DNA of 64,000 nt from Pontibacter mucosus (GCF_003054055.1 NZ_QBKI01000007.1:186001-250000), one strand, 5' to 3'. Positions 40,363-49,443 are shown, counted from the stretch's first letter. Notes: a model not told the origin generated them from the letters alone. Translations and numbers: made by a program.

Positions 40363-41121
40363 ATGAACAAAATACGCTGCATGATAGTGGATGACGAGCC
40401 TCTGGCGCTGGACGTGCTGGAGACGTTCATCCAACGGCTCGACAACCTGGAGCTGGTATGCCGCTGCAACAATGCCGTGGAAGCTTATACCTGCCTGCAA
40501 AACGAGCGCATCGACCTGGCTTTTCTGGACATACAGATGCCGAAACTCACGGGTATCGATTTCCTCAAGTCGCTGGCCAACCCACCCAAGGTAATCTTCA
40601 CCACCGCCTACCGCGACTATGCCGTGGAGGGTTTCGAGCTGAATGTGGTGGACTACCTGCTCAAGCCCATTGCCTTCGAGCGCTTTCTCAAAGCTGTATC
40701 CAAAGTTACAGTACCCGACCCGCAGCCCATTGCCGCTGCACCCGCCCCGCCTGTGACGCCCGTGGCTCCGGCAGGCGCTTTCCAGGATTATAAGGAGGCC
40801 TTTATTTACCTGAAGGCCGACAAGAAAATGGTGAAGGTGATGCTGGCGGATATACTTTATATAGAGAGCCTGAAAGACTATATCCGGGTTAAAACCGAGA
40901 CCAAGGAGATAATTTCTTACCAGAAGATCTCTTTCCTGGAGGAGAAACTGCCGCCGGAGAAGTTTTTGCGCATCCACCGTTCCTTTATTGTGGCCCTCGA
41001 CAAAATACAGGCCTTCTCAGCCTCCACCGTAGACGTCGGAAAAACAGAGATCCCCATCGGCCGCTTCTATAAAAACGACGTGCTGCAAGTGCTCAACCAG
41101 AACAACCTGCTCGAAAGTTAG
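40363..41121 (+). CDS. LytTR-family response regulator
   Basis: This 252-aa protein has a receiver domain with phospho-acceptor D56 (LAFLDIQMPKLTG) and conserved Lys in DYLLKPIAFERF. An Ala/Pro-rich linker (about 125-142) leads to a LytTR DNA-binding domain (FIYLKADKKMVKV, LYIESLKDYIRV, FLRIHRSFIV). It is the cognate partner of the LytS-type kinase just upstream. Its stop codon is immediately followed by an inverted-repeat element. Confidence 0.92.
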   Translation: MNKIRCMIVDDEPLALDVLETFIQRLDNLELVCRCNNAVEAYTCLQNERIDLAFLDIQMPKLTGIDFLKSLANPPKVIFTTAYRDYAVEGFELNVVDYLLKPIAFERFLKAVSKVTVPDPQPIAAAPAPPVTPVAPAGAFQDYKEAFIYLKADKKMVKVMLADILYIESLKDYIRVKTETKEIISYQKISFLEEKLPPEKFLRIHRSFIVALDKIQAFSASTVDVGKTEIPIGRFYKNDVLQVLNQNNLLES

Positions 41122-41286
41122 AGAGTTGGGGAGTTTAGGAGTTAGAGAGTTAAAAATGCTTCTGGTAAGCAGTATAGTTATTTGCTGTATTTACTCGTAA
41201 TTTATCTGCAGATAAAAAAGAGGTGAAGTATGGCTGGACCTACTTTTACACCTCCCAAACTCTCTAACTCCTAAACTCTTTAACTC
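41121..41286. repeat. MITE-like element with inverted ends
   Basis: Imperfect inverted repeats of about 29 nt flank a 106-nt centre: 41121-41151 (GAGAGTT...GGAGTTAGAGAGTT) and 41258-41286 (AACTCTCTAACTCC...). The left end overlaps the stop region of the LytTR gene and the right end lies 4 nt before the next start codon. No transposase is present. Confidence 0.6.
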
Positions 41287-41290
41287 CACC

Positions 41291-42331
41291 GTGTATATCT
41301 CCAAAAAGAAGCTGTTTTACCCTATCAGCAAGGGGTTGCGCAAGTATCTGCAGTACTACGACCGTGAAACGAAGCTGCCGGTGCTCTACGAGGGCCTGCT
41401 GCATTACTCCGACTCTTTTCCATACTACGACAAGCAGGGGCACGACACGCTCTGGGAAACGGTAATGTACGACCAGCAGTCGCAACAGGAGCTGAACAAG
41501 GGCCTGACCATGATCTATGCGCTGCTGAAAACCGATGGCGACGTGTCGGTGATGGAGCATCTGTATGTGTCGCGCATCGACTATTGCACCTTCGGCAATT
41601 CCAATCCCTTCCGGGTGCAGATCATGAACCAGCTCAACGACAACTACGACTACTTTTACGTGAAGCGCGCCGATGCCTCGCGCGTGTACGGCCTGGAGTT
41701 GGAGCACATCCTTTCGCCGAGCCGCATTAACTACCTGGTGGATGGCGATTCGCTGATTGAGGAGCACATTGCCGGCATCCCGGGCGATATGTTTATAAAA
41801 GAATACCTGGGCAGGTCCAACGCCAACAAGGTGCGCATTGCCAAGGAGTTCGTGAAGTTTAACGAGCGTTGCTTTGTGCGCCTGCTGGGGGATATGCGCT
41901 CCTACAACTACGTGGTGGACATAACGCCGGACTTCGAGGACGAGCAGTACCGGGTGCGCCCCATCGACTTCGACCAGCAATCGTACGAAGGCAAGAAGAG
42001 CATGTACCTGCCCCAGTTCTTCAAAGACAACAACAAGATTGTGGACCTGGTGCTAACGCTGCTGAAGCCGGATGTGGTGCGGCAGTACCAGAACGAAGAA
42101 CGTACCCTCATGTTCCGGCGACTTAAATCCGCCCGCTACCGCCTCAAAGACCTTATCGATTGTATGCGGCAGGACACTATCTCCACACCCGAGAAAATAG
42201 AGCAGCTGAAGCAGGAACTGGCGCAGCACCACGGCGCAGAGGAGTTTCTGAGCTGCAAATGCATGGGCGATTTGGTGCGTCTCAACCTGAAAATTATACT
42301 TACCAGGGCCAGCAAGTTAAAGGTGCTGTAA
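41291..42331 (+). CDS. Unrecognised protein with kinase-like motifs
   Basis: This 346-aa cytoplasmic protein is one I do not recognise as a named family. The GTG start is chosen because the first in-frame ATG lies about 58 codons later, inside what looks like folded sequence. The segment GDMRSYNYVVD has Asp201 and Asn206 spaced as in the kinase catalytic loop (D-x4-N). PIDFDQQSYEGKK then places Asp226 like the DFG Asp. This resembles protein-kinase-like or aminoglycoside-phosphotransferase-like folds; a P-loop or Lys equivalent is not obvious. The C-terminus is helical and charged. It has no partner gene nearby apart from the LytTR regulator upstream. Confidence 0.6.
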   Translation: MYISKKKLFYPISKGLRKYLQYYDRETKLPVLYEGLLHYSDSFPYYDKQGHDTLWETVMYDQQSQQELNKGLTMIYALLKTDGDVSVMEHLYVSRIDYCTFGNSNPFRVQIMNQLNDNYDYFYVKRADASRVYGLELEHILSPSRINYLVDGDSLIEEHIAGIPGDMFIKEYLGRSNANKVRIAKEFVKFNERCFVRLLGDMRSYNYVVDITPDFEDEQYRVRPIDFDQQSYEGKKSMYLPQFFKDNNKIVDLVLTLLKPDVVRQYQNEERTLMFRRLKSARYRLKDLIDCMRQDTISTPEKIEQLKQELAQHHGAEEFLSCKCMGDLVRLNLKIILTRASKLKVL

Positions 42332-42450
42332 GGGTGAGTGAAGTATGGCGCATCACCAGCTTTAGGAAAGTATAAGTCCATCGGCTTCCGGGCCATACTT
42401 TATACTTCAGGTAGCGATGGCCCCACCCCCTAACTCCTCCTCGGAACACT

Positions 42451-42608
42451 GTCCCCTTGAGGACAAGTGAGAACGAGAGTTCGAAACTTGCGAGCAAAGC
42501 TCAATAGGGGTGTAAAGCCAGTGGCAAAAGTCTTTCCTAAAAATAAACACCCCTCTATGACCTGCGGTCGCAAGCTACGAACCTACGTTCTTGCTTGTCC
42601 TCAAGGGG
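42451..42608. repeat. Paired inverted element with ~62-nt imperfect arms
   Basis: The left arm 42451-42513 (GTCCCCTTGAGGACAAG...AGGGGTGT) is the imperfect reverse complement of 42547-42608 (ACACCCCT...CTTGTCCTCAAGGGG). A single arm recurs at 55674-55737 and partly at 1-41. It could form a large cruciform or RNA hairpin; no coding content is seen. Confidence 0.7.
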
Positions 42609-42924
42609 AGAATCTAGCGCTTACTATTTTCAATTTTATTGTTATGAATTAGCGCTGTTTCTTAGAACTTAACGGCCCTATTCTCAAGAATGGAAACACT
42701 TTTGAAGCTAAGTTCCCCCTTTGAAGGGGGCAGGGGGATGATAATCGTTCTCCGATTCCCCTCCTTGGAGGGGCGGGGGCGGGTTTACACCTTCACTAGA
42801 CTAAACCCTAACTTGAGTGTTATACTTCAACTGGGGAGAGTCTACCAGATCAAGGGCTGTGCTAAAGTATAAAATGGAAGTATGAAGCAATTATCTGGAG
42901 TGATTCTAAATTAAGCTGATTTTA

Positions 42925-42956
42925 TTTGGACTGGTTCTAAATAGTCCTTAGATTTG
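42925..42956 (+). promoter_or_regulatory. Bacteroidota-type promoter
   Basis: A -33 box TTTG at 42925-42928 and a -7 box TAGATTTG at 42949-42956 match the Bacteroidota housekeeping consensus TTTG-N19/20-TAnnTTTG. They lie about 43 nt before the start codon at 42999. Confidence 0.65.
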
Positions 42957-42998
42957 CATTACCAGCAAATAAGCAGCCTGGGCAGCCATTTATTTTAC

Positions 42999-43352
42999 AT
43001 GATGCATACAGCCGCGCAACTACCCGAGATTTATACTTCCGAAGCCGGAGCCGTTTACCAGTGCGATCGCCACAACCGTTTGATGCTCAGTTTTGCAGGC
43101 GAGCTCACGGTGCTAAAATTGGATGCTTTTCTGCGCCTCAAGCGCAGCGTGGATAAGATAGACCTGGATGCGATGGCCAGCAGCCCGGACCGCTCCTCCG
43201 ATTTCAGTATTATAACCGTGTGCGGCTGCGACCGCTGCTTTGTGCTGCCCCTCACGGAAGTATACGCCCTGAAGGAGCTGCTCTCCGGGGCTAAGTTTGT
43301 GCTGGAGCTGAACAGCATGCTGCACGAATGCCTCAATGCCAGCCTTGTGTAA
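42999..43352 (+). CDS. Small Cys-containing hypothetical protein, DUF6686-like
   Basis: This 117-aa cytoplasmic protein starts at ATG 42999 (or 43002); the upstream TTG start would overlap the promoter -7 box. It has Cys pairs in YQCDRHNRLMLSF and CGCDRCFVLP, which could bind metal, and a helical C-terminus. It resembles the short DUF6686-type proteins of Bacteroidota, but I base that on appearance only. It is followed by a T-tailed terminator and is monocistronic. Confidence 0.55.
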   Translation: MMHTAAQLPEIYTSEAGAVYQCDRHNRLMLSFAGELTVLKLDAFLRLKRSVDKIDLDAMASSPDRSSDFSIITVCGCDRCFVLPLTEVYALKELLSGAKFVLELNSMLHECLNASLV

Positions 43353-43387
43353 GAACACCGAACGTTTGTTATAGATTGAAACAGAGC

Positions 43388-43415
43388 GCACAGCCTAAGT
43401 AGCTGTGCTTTTTTT
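43388..43415 (+). terminator. Rho-independent terminator
   Basis: A 7-bp stem GCACAGC/GCTGTGC (43388-43394 with 43402-43408) is followed by a run of seven T. It is 35 nt past the stop of the small hypothetical gene. Confidence 0.8.
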
Positions 43416-43538
43416 ATTTAGACTGCTTCCGAATTTTGAATGTTTGTTGCGTGCGCAAAACAAAAGTGATAATCTTAGGGTATTAAGAAAGGGCGATATG
43501 CGCCCATCAGATCCAATCACTACCAAAAACACCCAAAG

Positions 43539-44075
43539 ATGAAAGACTTACTAAGACTGAGAACATCGCTCAGCGAAACGATAGAGCAGATACTGAACGA
43601 GCAGATAAAGATGGAGGCGGAGGCCTCGGCTATGTACCTGGCCATGAGCAGCTGGTGCGACCGAAACGGCTTCGACTTTAGCGCCGGATATTTTAAGCAG
43701 CAATCGGATGAGGAGCGGGAGCACATGCTGCGCCTGTTCAAGTATGTGTCCGACATGGGCGGCCGTGCCATCTCACCGAGCGTTAACAATATCCAGGTTG
43801 AGTTCGACTCCTTCCGGAGCGTGTTTGAGCAGGCGCTGCAGCAGGAAATCGCCGTTACACAGTCTTTTAACCGCATTGCCGACAAGTGCCAGAAGGAGAA
43901 AGACTACGTGACGTTCACGTTCCTGCAGTGGTTCCTGAAGGAGCAGATCGAAGAGGAGTATGTGGCGCGTCGCGCACTGGAGCTCTTCGAGGTAATTGGC
44001 GAAGAAGGCACCGGCCAGTACGAAATCGACAAGCGCGTGCCGAAGATAAAGTATGAAAACGAGTACGAAGGCTAA
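43539..44075 (+). CDS. Ferritin (FtnA-like)
   Basis: This 178-aa iron-storage protein forms a four-helix bundle. Ferroxidase-centre residues are visible in EQIKMEAEASAMYLAM and DEEREHMLRLFKYV, and again in FLQWFLKEQIEEEYVARRALELF. Length and order match bacterial non-haem ferritins, which assemble as 24-mers. It is followed by a bidirectional terminator and converges with a 2Fe-2S protein gene. Confidence 0.93.
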   Translation: MKDLLRLRTSLSETIEQILNEQIKMEAEASAMYLAMSSWCDRNGFDFSAGYFKQQSDEEREHMLRLFKYVSDMGGRAISPSVNNIQVEFDSFRSVFEQALQQEIAVTQSFNRIADKCQKEKDYVTFTFLQWFLKEQIEEEYVARRALELFEVIGEEGTGQYEIDKRVPKIKYENEYEG

Positions 44076-44097
44076 GAACCAAGTATAAGGAAGTATA

Positions 44098-44139
44098 AAA
44101 ACAGGTCGGCCCCGGAATTTTCCGGGGCCGACCTGTTTT
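44098..44139. terminator. Strong bidirectional terminator
   Basis: A perfect 20-bp stem (44098-44117 with 44120-44139) has A/T-rich ends and a GC-rich middle. It lies between ferritin (+) and the 2Fe-2S protein gene (-) and overlaps the latter's stop region. Confidence 0.88.
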
Positions 44140-44426
44140 TACTGACCTTCTTTTCTGGCAGAGAGTACATGCTGCTCAAAAGCCTCCTTGGCCTTTCGCT
44201 CGTCGGTGTAAGGCATCCAGGCGTTGGCGGGCTGAATGCAGGTAACGGGAGCAAAGTCGCAGCGGTCGGTGCAGTCGGTTTTTACCACTTCCACCTGCCC
44301 CTTCAGGCCCATATCCTTTATCAGGCCCCTGAAAAACTTGCCCAGGTCTTTGCCGCCCTTCTTTTTGCACTTGCTGCCCGTGCATACATATATCACCTTC
44401 TCGGGTATATCAAATCTGCTGCTCAT
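44139..44426 (-). CDS. Thioredoxin-like 2Fe-2S ferredoxin domain protein
   Basis: This 95-aa protein has the Cys pattern of thioredoxin-fold 2Fe-2S ferredoxins: CTGSKC near the N-terminus and CTDRCDFAP further on, giving four ligands. VIYVCTGSKCKKKGGKDL and VEVVKTDC match the family. It probably serves as a small electron carrier. It has no redox partner next to it, but iron storage (ferritin) is its convergent neighbour. Confidence 0.85.
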   Translation of the reverse strand: MSSRFDIPEKVIYVCTGSKCKKKGGKDLGKFFRGLIKDMGLKGQVEVVKTDCTDRCDFAPVTCIQPANAWMPYTDERKAKEAFEQHVLSARKEGQ

Positions 44427-44648
44427 GAAATCAAAATAGGGTGTTATTACTTGTTAAAGCTCATTTAAGGTAGATAAGTTTCGGGTTTTAGAAGTTTTGT
44501 AGCGTCAAGGATACAACTATGGACTTTGCCCTTGGCAGATTTACTGTCTGTCATCTTTTACAATTTTCGTGGTTGGCGCAGCTAGTTAGTAATGTATGCT
44601 AACATGCTAACTTCCCGATGCATTCACACTTAGTTTTTGGTTTGCCTA

Positions 44649-45415
44649 TCAGAGCTGTGGCTCATTTAAATTAATCAGCTGCACATTACCATCTCTGCCG
44701 GACCTGTACTCTGATGGTATAAGTATACCATCTACGCTCATAAAGCCACCTTTACCAGGGGTACCCGGCCAACCACTCTCTCCTGCGTTATAAAGTATAT
44801 TAATATTGTTGGAATGGATATCCCGATTAAAGTTGGCAATAAAACCATTGGTGCTGTACATAAGCATAGTATTGCCTCCATCACCTCCGTTGCCTCCCAT
44901 CGTTGCGTCAGTACCATTTGTGCCAAGTATGCCCGGAACAAATTCTTCAAATCTTGTCACCTTACCATTTGCATCTCTTTTAATTTTTGTCTCGTGGCGA
45001 TCGGGAATGCCAGGCCTACCATGCTTTCCATTTGCCCCTTTCCCGCCTTTTCCTCCTCTTACATCTATAGTTAAGCTTCCCAACTGCTCAAAGTGCAATT
45101 GCAGGCTTAAATTTCCGCCGACTTCTCCGTTTTGGCCAGCTACGTTTGTGCTGCCATTTGCTCCATCCAGCCCGCGTGCTGAAATGATGCATTTCTTTCC
45201 GATATAGGCTGTCTTGGCATTCAACACACCTTGCCGGGTAGACGAAAAGCGTATAGTGGCTTTGTCGTGCATTATCAAAGTATCTACCTGTAGGATATTG
45301 TCAGCTGCTACCATATAGGTCTCTCCAGGACTTACTTCTAGTTTGGGTATGCTTTGAGCGAACACAGTAGCTGTGCTAAGGCAACGGTTGCAAAAAGGAG
45401 AAGACTTGTTTTCAT
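44649..45415 (-). pseudogene. Secreted Gly-rich protein with frameshifted signal peptide
   Basis: The main frame (238 codons from a GTG at 45365) is a beta-rich protein with a glycine-rich central part (VRGGKGGKGANGKHGRPG, MGGNGGDGGN). Its frame lacks a signal peptide. In another frame, an ATG at 45415 starts MKTSLLLFATVALA. One extra base near 45374-45375 would join the two frames into a normal signal peptide ending TATVFAQS. So the gene is either recently frameshifted or carries a single-base sequencing error. The family is not recognised. It is divergent from the S9 peptidase gene. Confidence 0.6.
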
Positions 45416-45546
45416 GAGATATAGCTATTAGGTTATGTATGGTTACTTAAGATAATATTTAATATATTAAATGTCTTATAAGTTAATTTTAAACCTTTAG
45501 CTTTTTTCACAGTCTGAATTAGAGTAAAAATCTTTCACCTATAAGT

Positions 45547-48000
45547 ATGAACCTTACAAAAACAAAGGCAGTAAAGCGCCTCGCCTCCAGCGTGCTGTTT
45601 GCATTGCTGCTGGGCAGCGCTCCTGTGGCAATGGCGCAGGACGCCAACTCCGGGTACCAGCGCCCGCCCGAGGCCATTGCGGCAATTATTGAGGCACCCA
45701 GTACACCGGCGGTAAGTATAAGCGCCAACGGTGAGTGGATGCTGCTCCTGGAGAGCCCGGGTTATCCAAGTATTGAAGAGGTGTCGGCGCCGGAAAGCAG
45801 ACTGGCTGGCATGCGCATCAACCCAGCCACCAATGGCCCGAGCCGCGGTAACTACTACAACGGCCTCAAGCTGAAGAAGGTGAGCAATGCCGAAGAGTTT
45901 GAGATAAAAGGCCTGCCGCAGCAGGCGCAACTCTCCAACATTACCTGGTCGCCGGACCAGAAGTATATTGCCTTTACCCACACCAAAGCCAACGGCATAG
46001 AACTCTGGACAGCCGACCTTGGCACCAGACAGGCCAAAAAACTGACGGAGGCCGTTATCAACGATGCCTACAGTGGCCGCCCGTTTGAGTGGCTGTCGGA
46101 CAGCAAAACGCTGGTAGTGAAGTTTGTGGACGAAAAACGTGGCCAGATGCCGCAGGCCACCCACGTACCCTCCGGGCCCACCATTCAGGAAAACATCGGC
46201 AAAGCCAAGCCCTCGCGCACCTACCAGGATTTGCTGAAGAACCGCTACGACGAGCAGCTGTTCGACTATTACATGCAGACGCAGCTGAAGCTGGTAAGTA
46301 TAGACGGCAAGCAGGAGCCGGTTGGCAAGCCAGGTATTGTTAAAAGTATAGATGCCTCTCCGGATGGGCAGTACCTGCTGGTGCAAACTATCCAGAAGCC
46401 CTACTCATACCTGGTGCCGCATTACTACTTCCCTTACAAGGTGGAAGTATGGAACCGCAGCGGTCAGGTGGTAAAAGAGCTGGCGCAGTTGCCGTTGGCC
46501 GAAGATATTCCCATCGCGTTTGACGCCGTGGCCAAAGGCCCGCGCAGCTACAACTGGCGTCCTGATAAGCCCGCCACGCTTTACTGGGCAGAGGCGCAGG
46601 ACGGCGGCGATGCCAACAAGGAGGTCGCCGTGCGCGACCATGTGTACATGCTGGACGCTCCCTTCAGCGGAAAACCTGCCCAGCTGGCCGCTACCAAGTA
46701 CCGCTACCGTGGCGTGATGTGGGGCGAGGGCCTGGCCATCGTGAGCGAGCGCTGGTGGAAAACCCGCACTGAGCGCAACACGCTGGTAGACCCTGCCAAG
46801 CCTGCTGCCAAAGCCACAGTGCTCATCGAGCGATCTTATGAGGATAACTACAACGACCCTGGATCTCCAGTATTCACCAGGAACAAGTATGGCCGCAATG
46901 TGCTGCTGACCGACAAGAAAAAGCAGCACATCTACATGATATCCGAGGGCGGCTCGCCGGAAGGAAACCGCCCTTTTGTCAGCGAGTTTAACCTCAAATC
47001 GAGGAAGGCGGATATTTTGTGGCGATCCGAAGCGCCTTACTATGAGCGCCCGGTGGATATCATCGACCTGAACAGCAAGAAGATTATCACCCGAAGAGAG
47101 TCTGAGAATGACCCGCCGAACTACTTTGTGCGCGACCTGAAAAGCAAGAAGCTGACGCAGGTAACCAAGTTCCCGCACCCGGCCCCGCAACTGGAGGGCG
47201 TGCAGAAGCAGATGCTGCAGTATAAGCGCGAGGACGGTGTGAACCTGACAGCCATGCTATACTTGCCGAAAGGGTATAAGAAAGAGGATGGTCCGCTGCC
47301 GATGCTGCTGTGGGCTTACCCGCGTGAGTTCAAGAATGCTGCTGCTGCCGGCCAGGTGAAAAGCTCGCCTTACGAGTTTACCCGCATCAGCTGGGGCTCT
47401 CCGCTATTCTGGGTAACGCAAGGCTATGCCGTGCTCGACCGCACCGACATTCCGATTGTGGGCGAAGGCGATGCGCAGCCAAACGATACCTACGTGCAGC
47501 AGTTGGTATCCAGCGCCAAGGCCGCCATTGATGAAGTGGTGAAAATGGGCGTGGCCGATCCGAAGCGCGTGGCTGTGGGTGGCCATTCCTACGGTGCCTT
47601 TATGACCGGTAACCTGCTGGCCCACTCTGACCTGTTTGCCGCTGGTATCGCCCGCAGTGGTGCCTATAACCGTACGCTGACGCCATTTGGCTTCCAGCAG
47701 GAGGAGCGCTCTTACTGGGAGGCCCCGGAAGTATACTTCCAGATGTCGCCGTTCTCGTTTGCCAACAAAGTGAATGAGCCGATCCTGCTTATCCACGGTG
47801 AGGCTGACAACAACTCAGGTACCTTCCCGGTGCAGAGCGAGCGCTTCTACAACGCCCTGAAAGGCCACGGTGCCACAACCCGCCTTGTGTTCCTGCCAGC
47901 TGAGAGCCACGGCTACCGCGCCAAAGAGTCGGTGCTGCACATGCTCTGGGAAATGGACCAGTGGCTAGATAAATACGTGAAGAACCGCCAAGTGCAGTAA
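45547..48000 (+). CDS. S9 family prolyl-oligopeptidase-like peptidase, secreted
   Basis: This 817-aa serine peptidase has a signal peptide ending near AMA-Q. The N-terminal part is a beta-propeller-like region (about 50-540), followed by an alpha/beta-hydrolase domain. The catalytic triad is S681 (GGHSYGAF), D754 (HGEADNNSG) and H788 (PAESHGY). The C-terminal half resembles the glutamyl-endopeptidase/dipeptidyl-peptidase branch common in Bacteroidota. It probably degrades peptides in the periplasm. A strong terminator follows. Confidence 0.9.
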   Translation: MNLTKTKAVKRLASSVLFALLLGSAPVAMAQDANSGYQRPPEAIAAIIEAPSTPAVSISANGEWMLLLESPGYPSIEEVSAPESRLAGMRINPATNGPSRGNYYNGLKLKKVSNAEEFEIKGLPQQAQLSNITWSPDQKYIAFTHTKANGIELWTADLGTRQAKKLTEAVINDAYSGRPFEWLSDSKTLVVKFVDEKRGQMPQATHVPSGPTIQENIGKAKPSRTYQDLLKNRYDEQLFDYYMQTQLKLVSIDGKQEPVGKPGIVKSIDASPDGQYLLVQTIQKPYSYLVPHYYFPYKVEVWNRSGQVVKELAQLPLAEDIPIAFDAVAKGPRSYNWRPDKPATLYWAEAQDGGDANKEVAVRDHVYMLDAPFSGKPAQLAATKYRYRGVMWGEGLAIVSERWWKTRTERNTLVDPAKPAAKATVLIERSYEDNYNDPGSPVFTRNKYGRNVLLTDKKKQHIYMISEGGSPEGNRPFVSEFNLKSRKADILWRSEAPYYERPVDIIDLNSKKIITRRESENDPPNYFVRDLKSKKLTQVTKFPHPAPQLEGVQKQMLQYKREDGVNLTAMLYLPKGYKKEDGPLPMLLWAYPREFKNAAAAGQVKSSPYEFTRISWGSPLFWVTQGYAVLDRTDIPIVGEGDAQPNDTYVQQLVSSAKAAIDEVVKMGVADPKRVAVGGHSYGAFMTGNLLAHSDLFAAGIARSGAYNRTLTPFGFQQEERSYWEAPEVYFQMSPFSFANKVNEPILLIHGEADNNSGTFPVQSERFYNALKGHGATTRLVFLPAESHGYRAKESVLHMLWEMDQWLDKYVKNRQVQ

Positions 48001-48021
48001 CACCCAACTGCCTATACTTTC

Positions 48022-48066
48022 AAACCCGCCCCGGTTATACGTTGTAGCCGGGGCGGGTTTTTGTTT
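48022..48066 (+). terminator. Rho-independent terminator of S9 peptidase gene
   Basis: A perfect 13-bp stem AAACCCGCCCCGG/CCGGGGCGGGTTT (48022-48034 with 48048-48060) is followed by a T-rich tract. It is 21 nt past the stop. Confidence 0.88.
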
Positions 48067-48240
48067 TGTGTAGATGGAAGGATAGCGGAGGGTGAGTATA
48101 AATGTGGCGGAAGTATAAGAGCAGGTATTAAGTATAACCGGGCAAGTATGAATGTGGCTCGAATCAGTAAGTATGGTTGAAGTATAAAGTATAGCCTTGC
48201 TGTTCCAGGCTTGCATGCTGGCTCTTTGTTTAGGTAGTGC

Positions 48241-48560
48241 AGGGTCCAACCACCCCTAACCCCTCCCCAACCCTCCCCTAAAAACAGGGGAGGGAGTTCT
48301 GCTACTCCTATTGTCATCTTGAGCGGCCAGCAAGTATAGCTTGTTTCAAGTGGAAGGAAGCAGCAGCCATGAAAAAGTATAAACCGGCAAGTATAAAAGA
48401 ACAGCCCAAGTATAAGTATGGCTCTGCGAGCCAGTCAAGTTGCAAACTTGACACCATGGTAGGACACAAGTCTAGAGACTTGCGCCATGACAGTAAAAAG
48501 GCACAAGCGGACGCTTGTGCCAGAAAAAGTAAAAAGTATAGCCAAAATATAAAGTATAAA
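48241..48560. repeat. Repeat island copy 2 with AAGTATA array
   Basis: It starts with a diverged REP-like segment (GGGTCCAACCACCCCT). A block follows at 48329-48485 that shares AAGTATAGCTTG, GTGGAAGGAAGCAG and GAGCCAGTCAAGTTGCAAA with copies 1 and 3, together with several AAGTATA copies. The CAGCCTTTGGG block of the other copies is absent. The rest of the 48061-48678 gap shows no gene. Confidence 0.7.
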
Positions 48561-48678
48561 TCTTCGACAGAGCTAGGCCCTATTATCCAGCAGGAAAAGC
48601 TGTCTCGTCAGCCAGAAAATAAAAGTGCGCTGCAACACTGCAGCGCACTTTCCACTATCATCACAAGTATAAACCTGG

Positions 48679-49443
48679 TTACTCATTCACAATCTTGATA
48701 GTATGCTTCACCACCTGGCGTGGCCATTCCGAGGCATCCACCGGCTCCTGCTCAATCTTCTCCACCACATCCATGCCTTCCACTACCTCCCCAAATACCG
48801 TGTATTCAGTATCTAAGCCGGGCTCGCCGCCGATAGATAAGTAGATTTTCTCCTGCTCAGGCGTATAATCTATGCCGTGCTTCTGCTCAAAAGCCAGCAG
48901 CTGTTCCTTATCCAGCGACTCCCCGGTGACAATATAGAAGTTGTGGGACGACGATTCCTTTTCCGGGTTACGGTCGTCGCCGTAGCGGGCCATGGCCAGC
49001 GCGCCGCGCTTATGGATGTACTTCGGGTTGAACTCCTGCGGGATCTTATAGGCCCCTTGCTTCATGGTGCGCTCATCCGAGTCGCCGCCCTGGATGGCAA
49101 AACCCTTTACCACGCGGTAAAACTCGCCCTGGTCGTAGAAACCCGCCTTGGCAAGCCGCACAAAGTTGGCGCGGTGCAGGGGCGTTTCCTTGTACAGGCG
49201 CACCTTGATGTCGCCGTGGCGCGTGCCGATAACAGCCAGGCTGTCTGGATTATTTTTGCCGAACTCCTCCAGCTTAGCAACCACATTCTCTGAGGTTAAT
49301 AGTTCCAGCGTCGGCTCCTCACTAGGGGCCTCAGCGGTCTCACTGCCCGTCTCGTCAGTGGTTTTGTTACAGCCCGCTAACAGGAGCAGGCAAAAGGCCA
49401 GCAACACAGAGTGGCCAAGATGGAGTAAGAACGGTTTTCTCAT
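48679..49443 (-). CDS. Peptidyl-prolyl cis-trans isomerase (cyclophilin), lipoprotein
   Basis: This 254-aa protein has lipobox LLAGC and an acidic linker, then a cyclophilin domain from about residue 70. Recognisable segments are LHRANFVRLAKAGFYDQGEF, FAIQGGDSD, ALAMARYGDDRNPEKESSSH, NFYIVTG and YTVFGEVVEGMDVVEKI. It assists folding of envelope proteins. It is divergent from the subtilase gene with 386 nt between. Confidence 0.92.
   Translation of the reverse strand: MRKPFLLHLGHSVLLAFCLLLLAGCNKTTDETGSETAEAPSEEPTLELLTSENVVAKLEEFGKNNPDSLAVIGTRHGDIKVRLYKETPLHRANFVRLAKAGFYDQGEFYRVVKGFAIQGGDSDERTMKQGAYKIPQEFNPKYIHKRGALAMARYGDDRNPEKESSSHNFYIVTGESLDKEQLLAFEQKHGIDYTPEQEKIYLSIGGEPGLDTEYTVFGEVVEGMDVVEKIEQEPVDASEWPRQVVKHTIKIVNE

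Larger units (their letters stand above)
42332..42998. other. 667-bp intergenic repeat region, no gene
   Basis: It contains a loose inverted AAGTATA pair (about 42366-42405), the paired element 42451-42608, diverged REP-like GC palindromes (about 42705-42790) and the promoter of the next gene. Short ORFs here follow the repeats and carry no family signature. Confidence 0.6.

Noticed and set aside
44649..45365. Taking the GTG at 45365 as the true start of the Gly-rich protein
   Set aside because: The first residues look like the end of a signal peptide and a real signal start lies in another frame 50 nt upstream, so a frameshift is the better reading.
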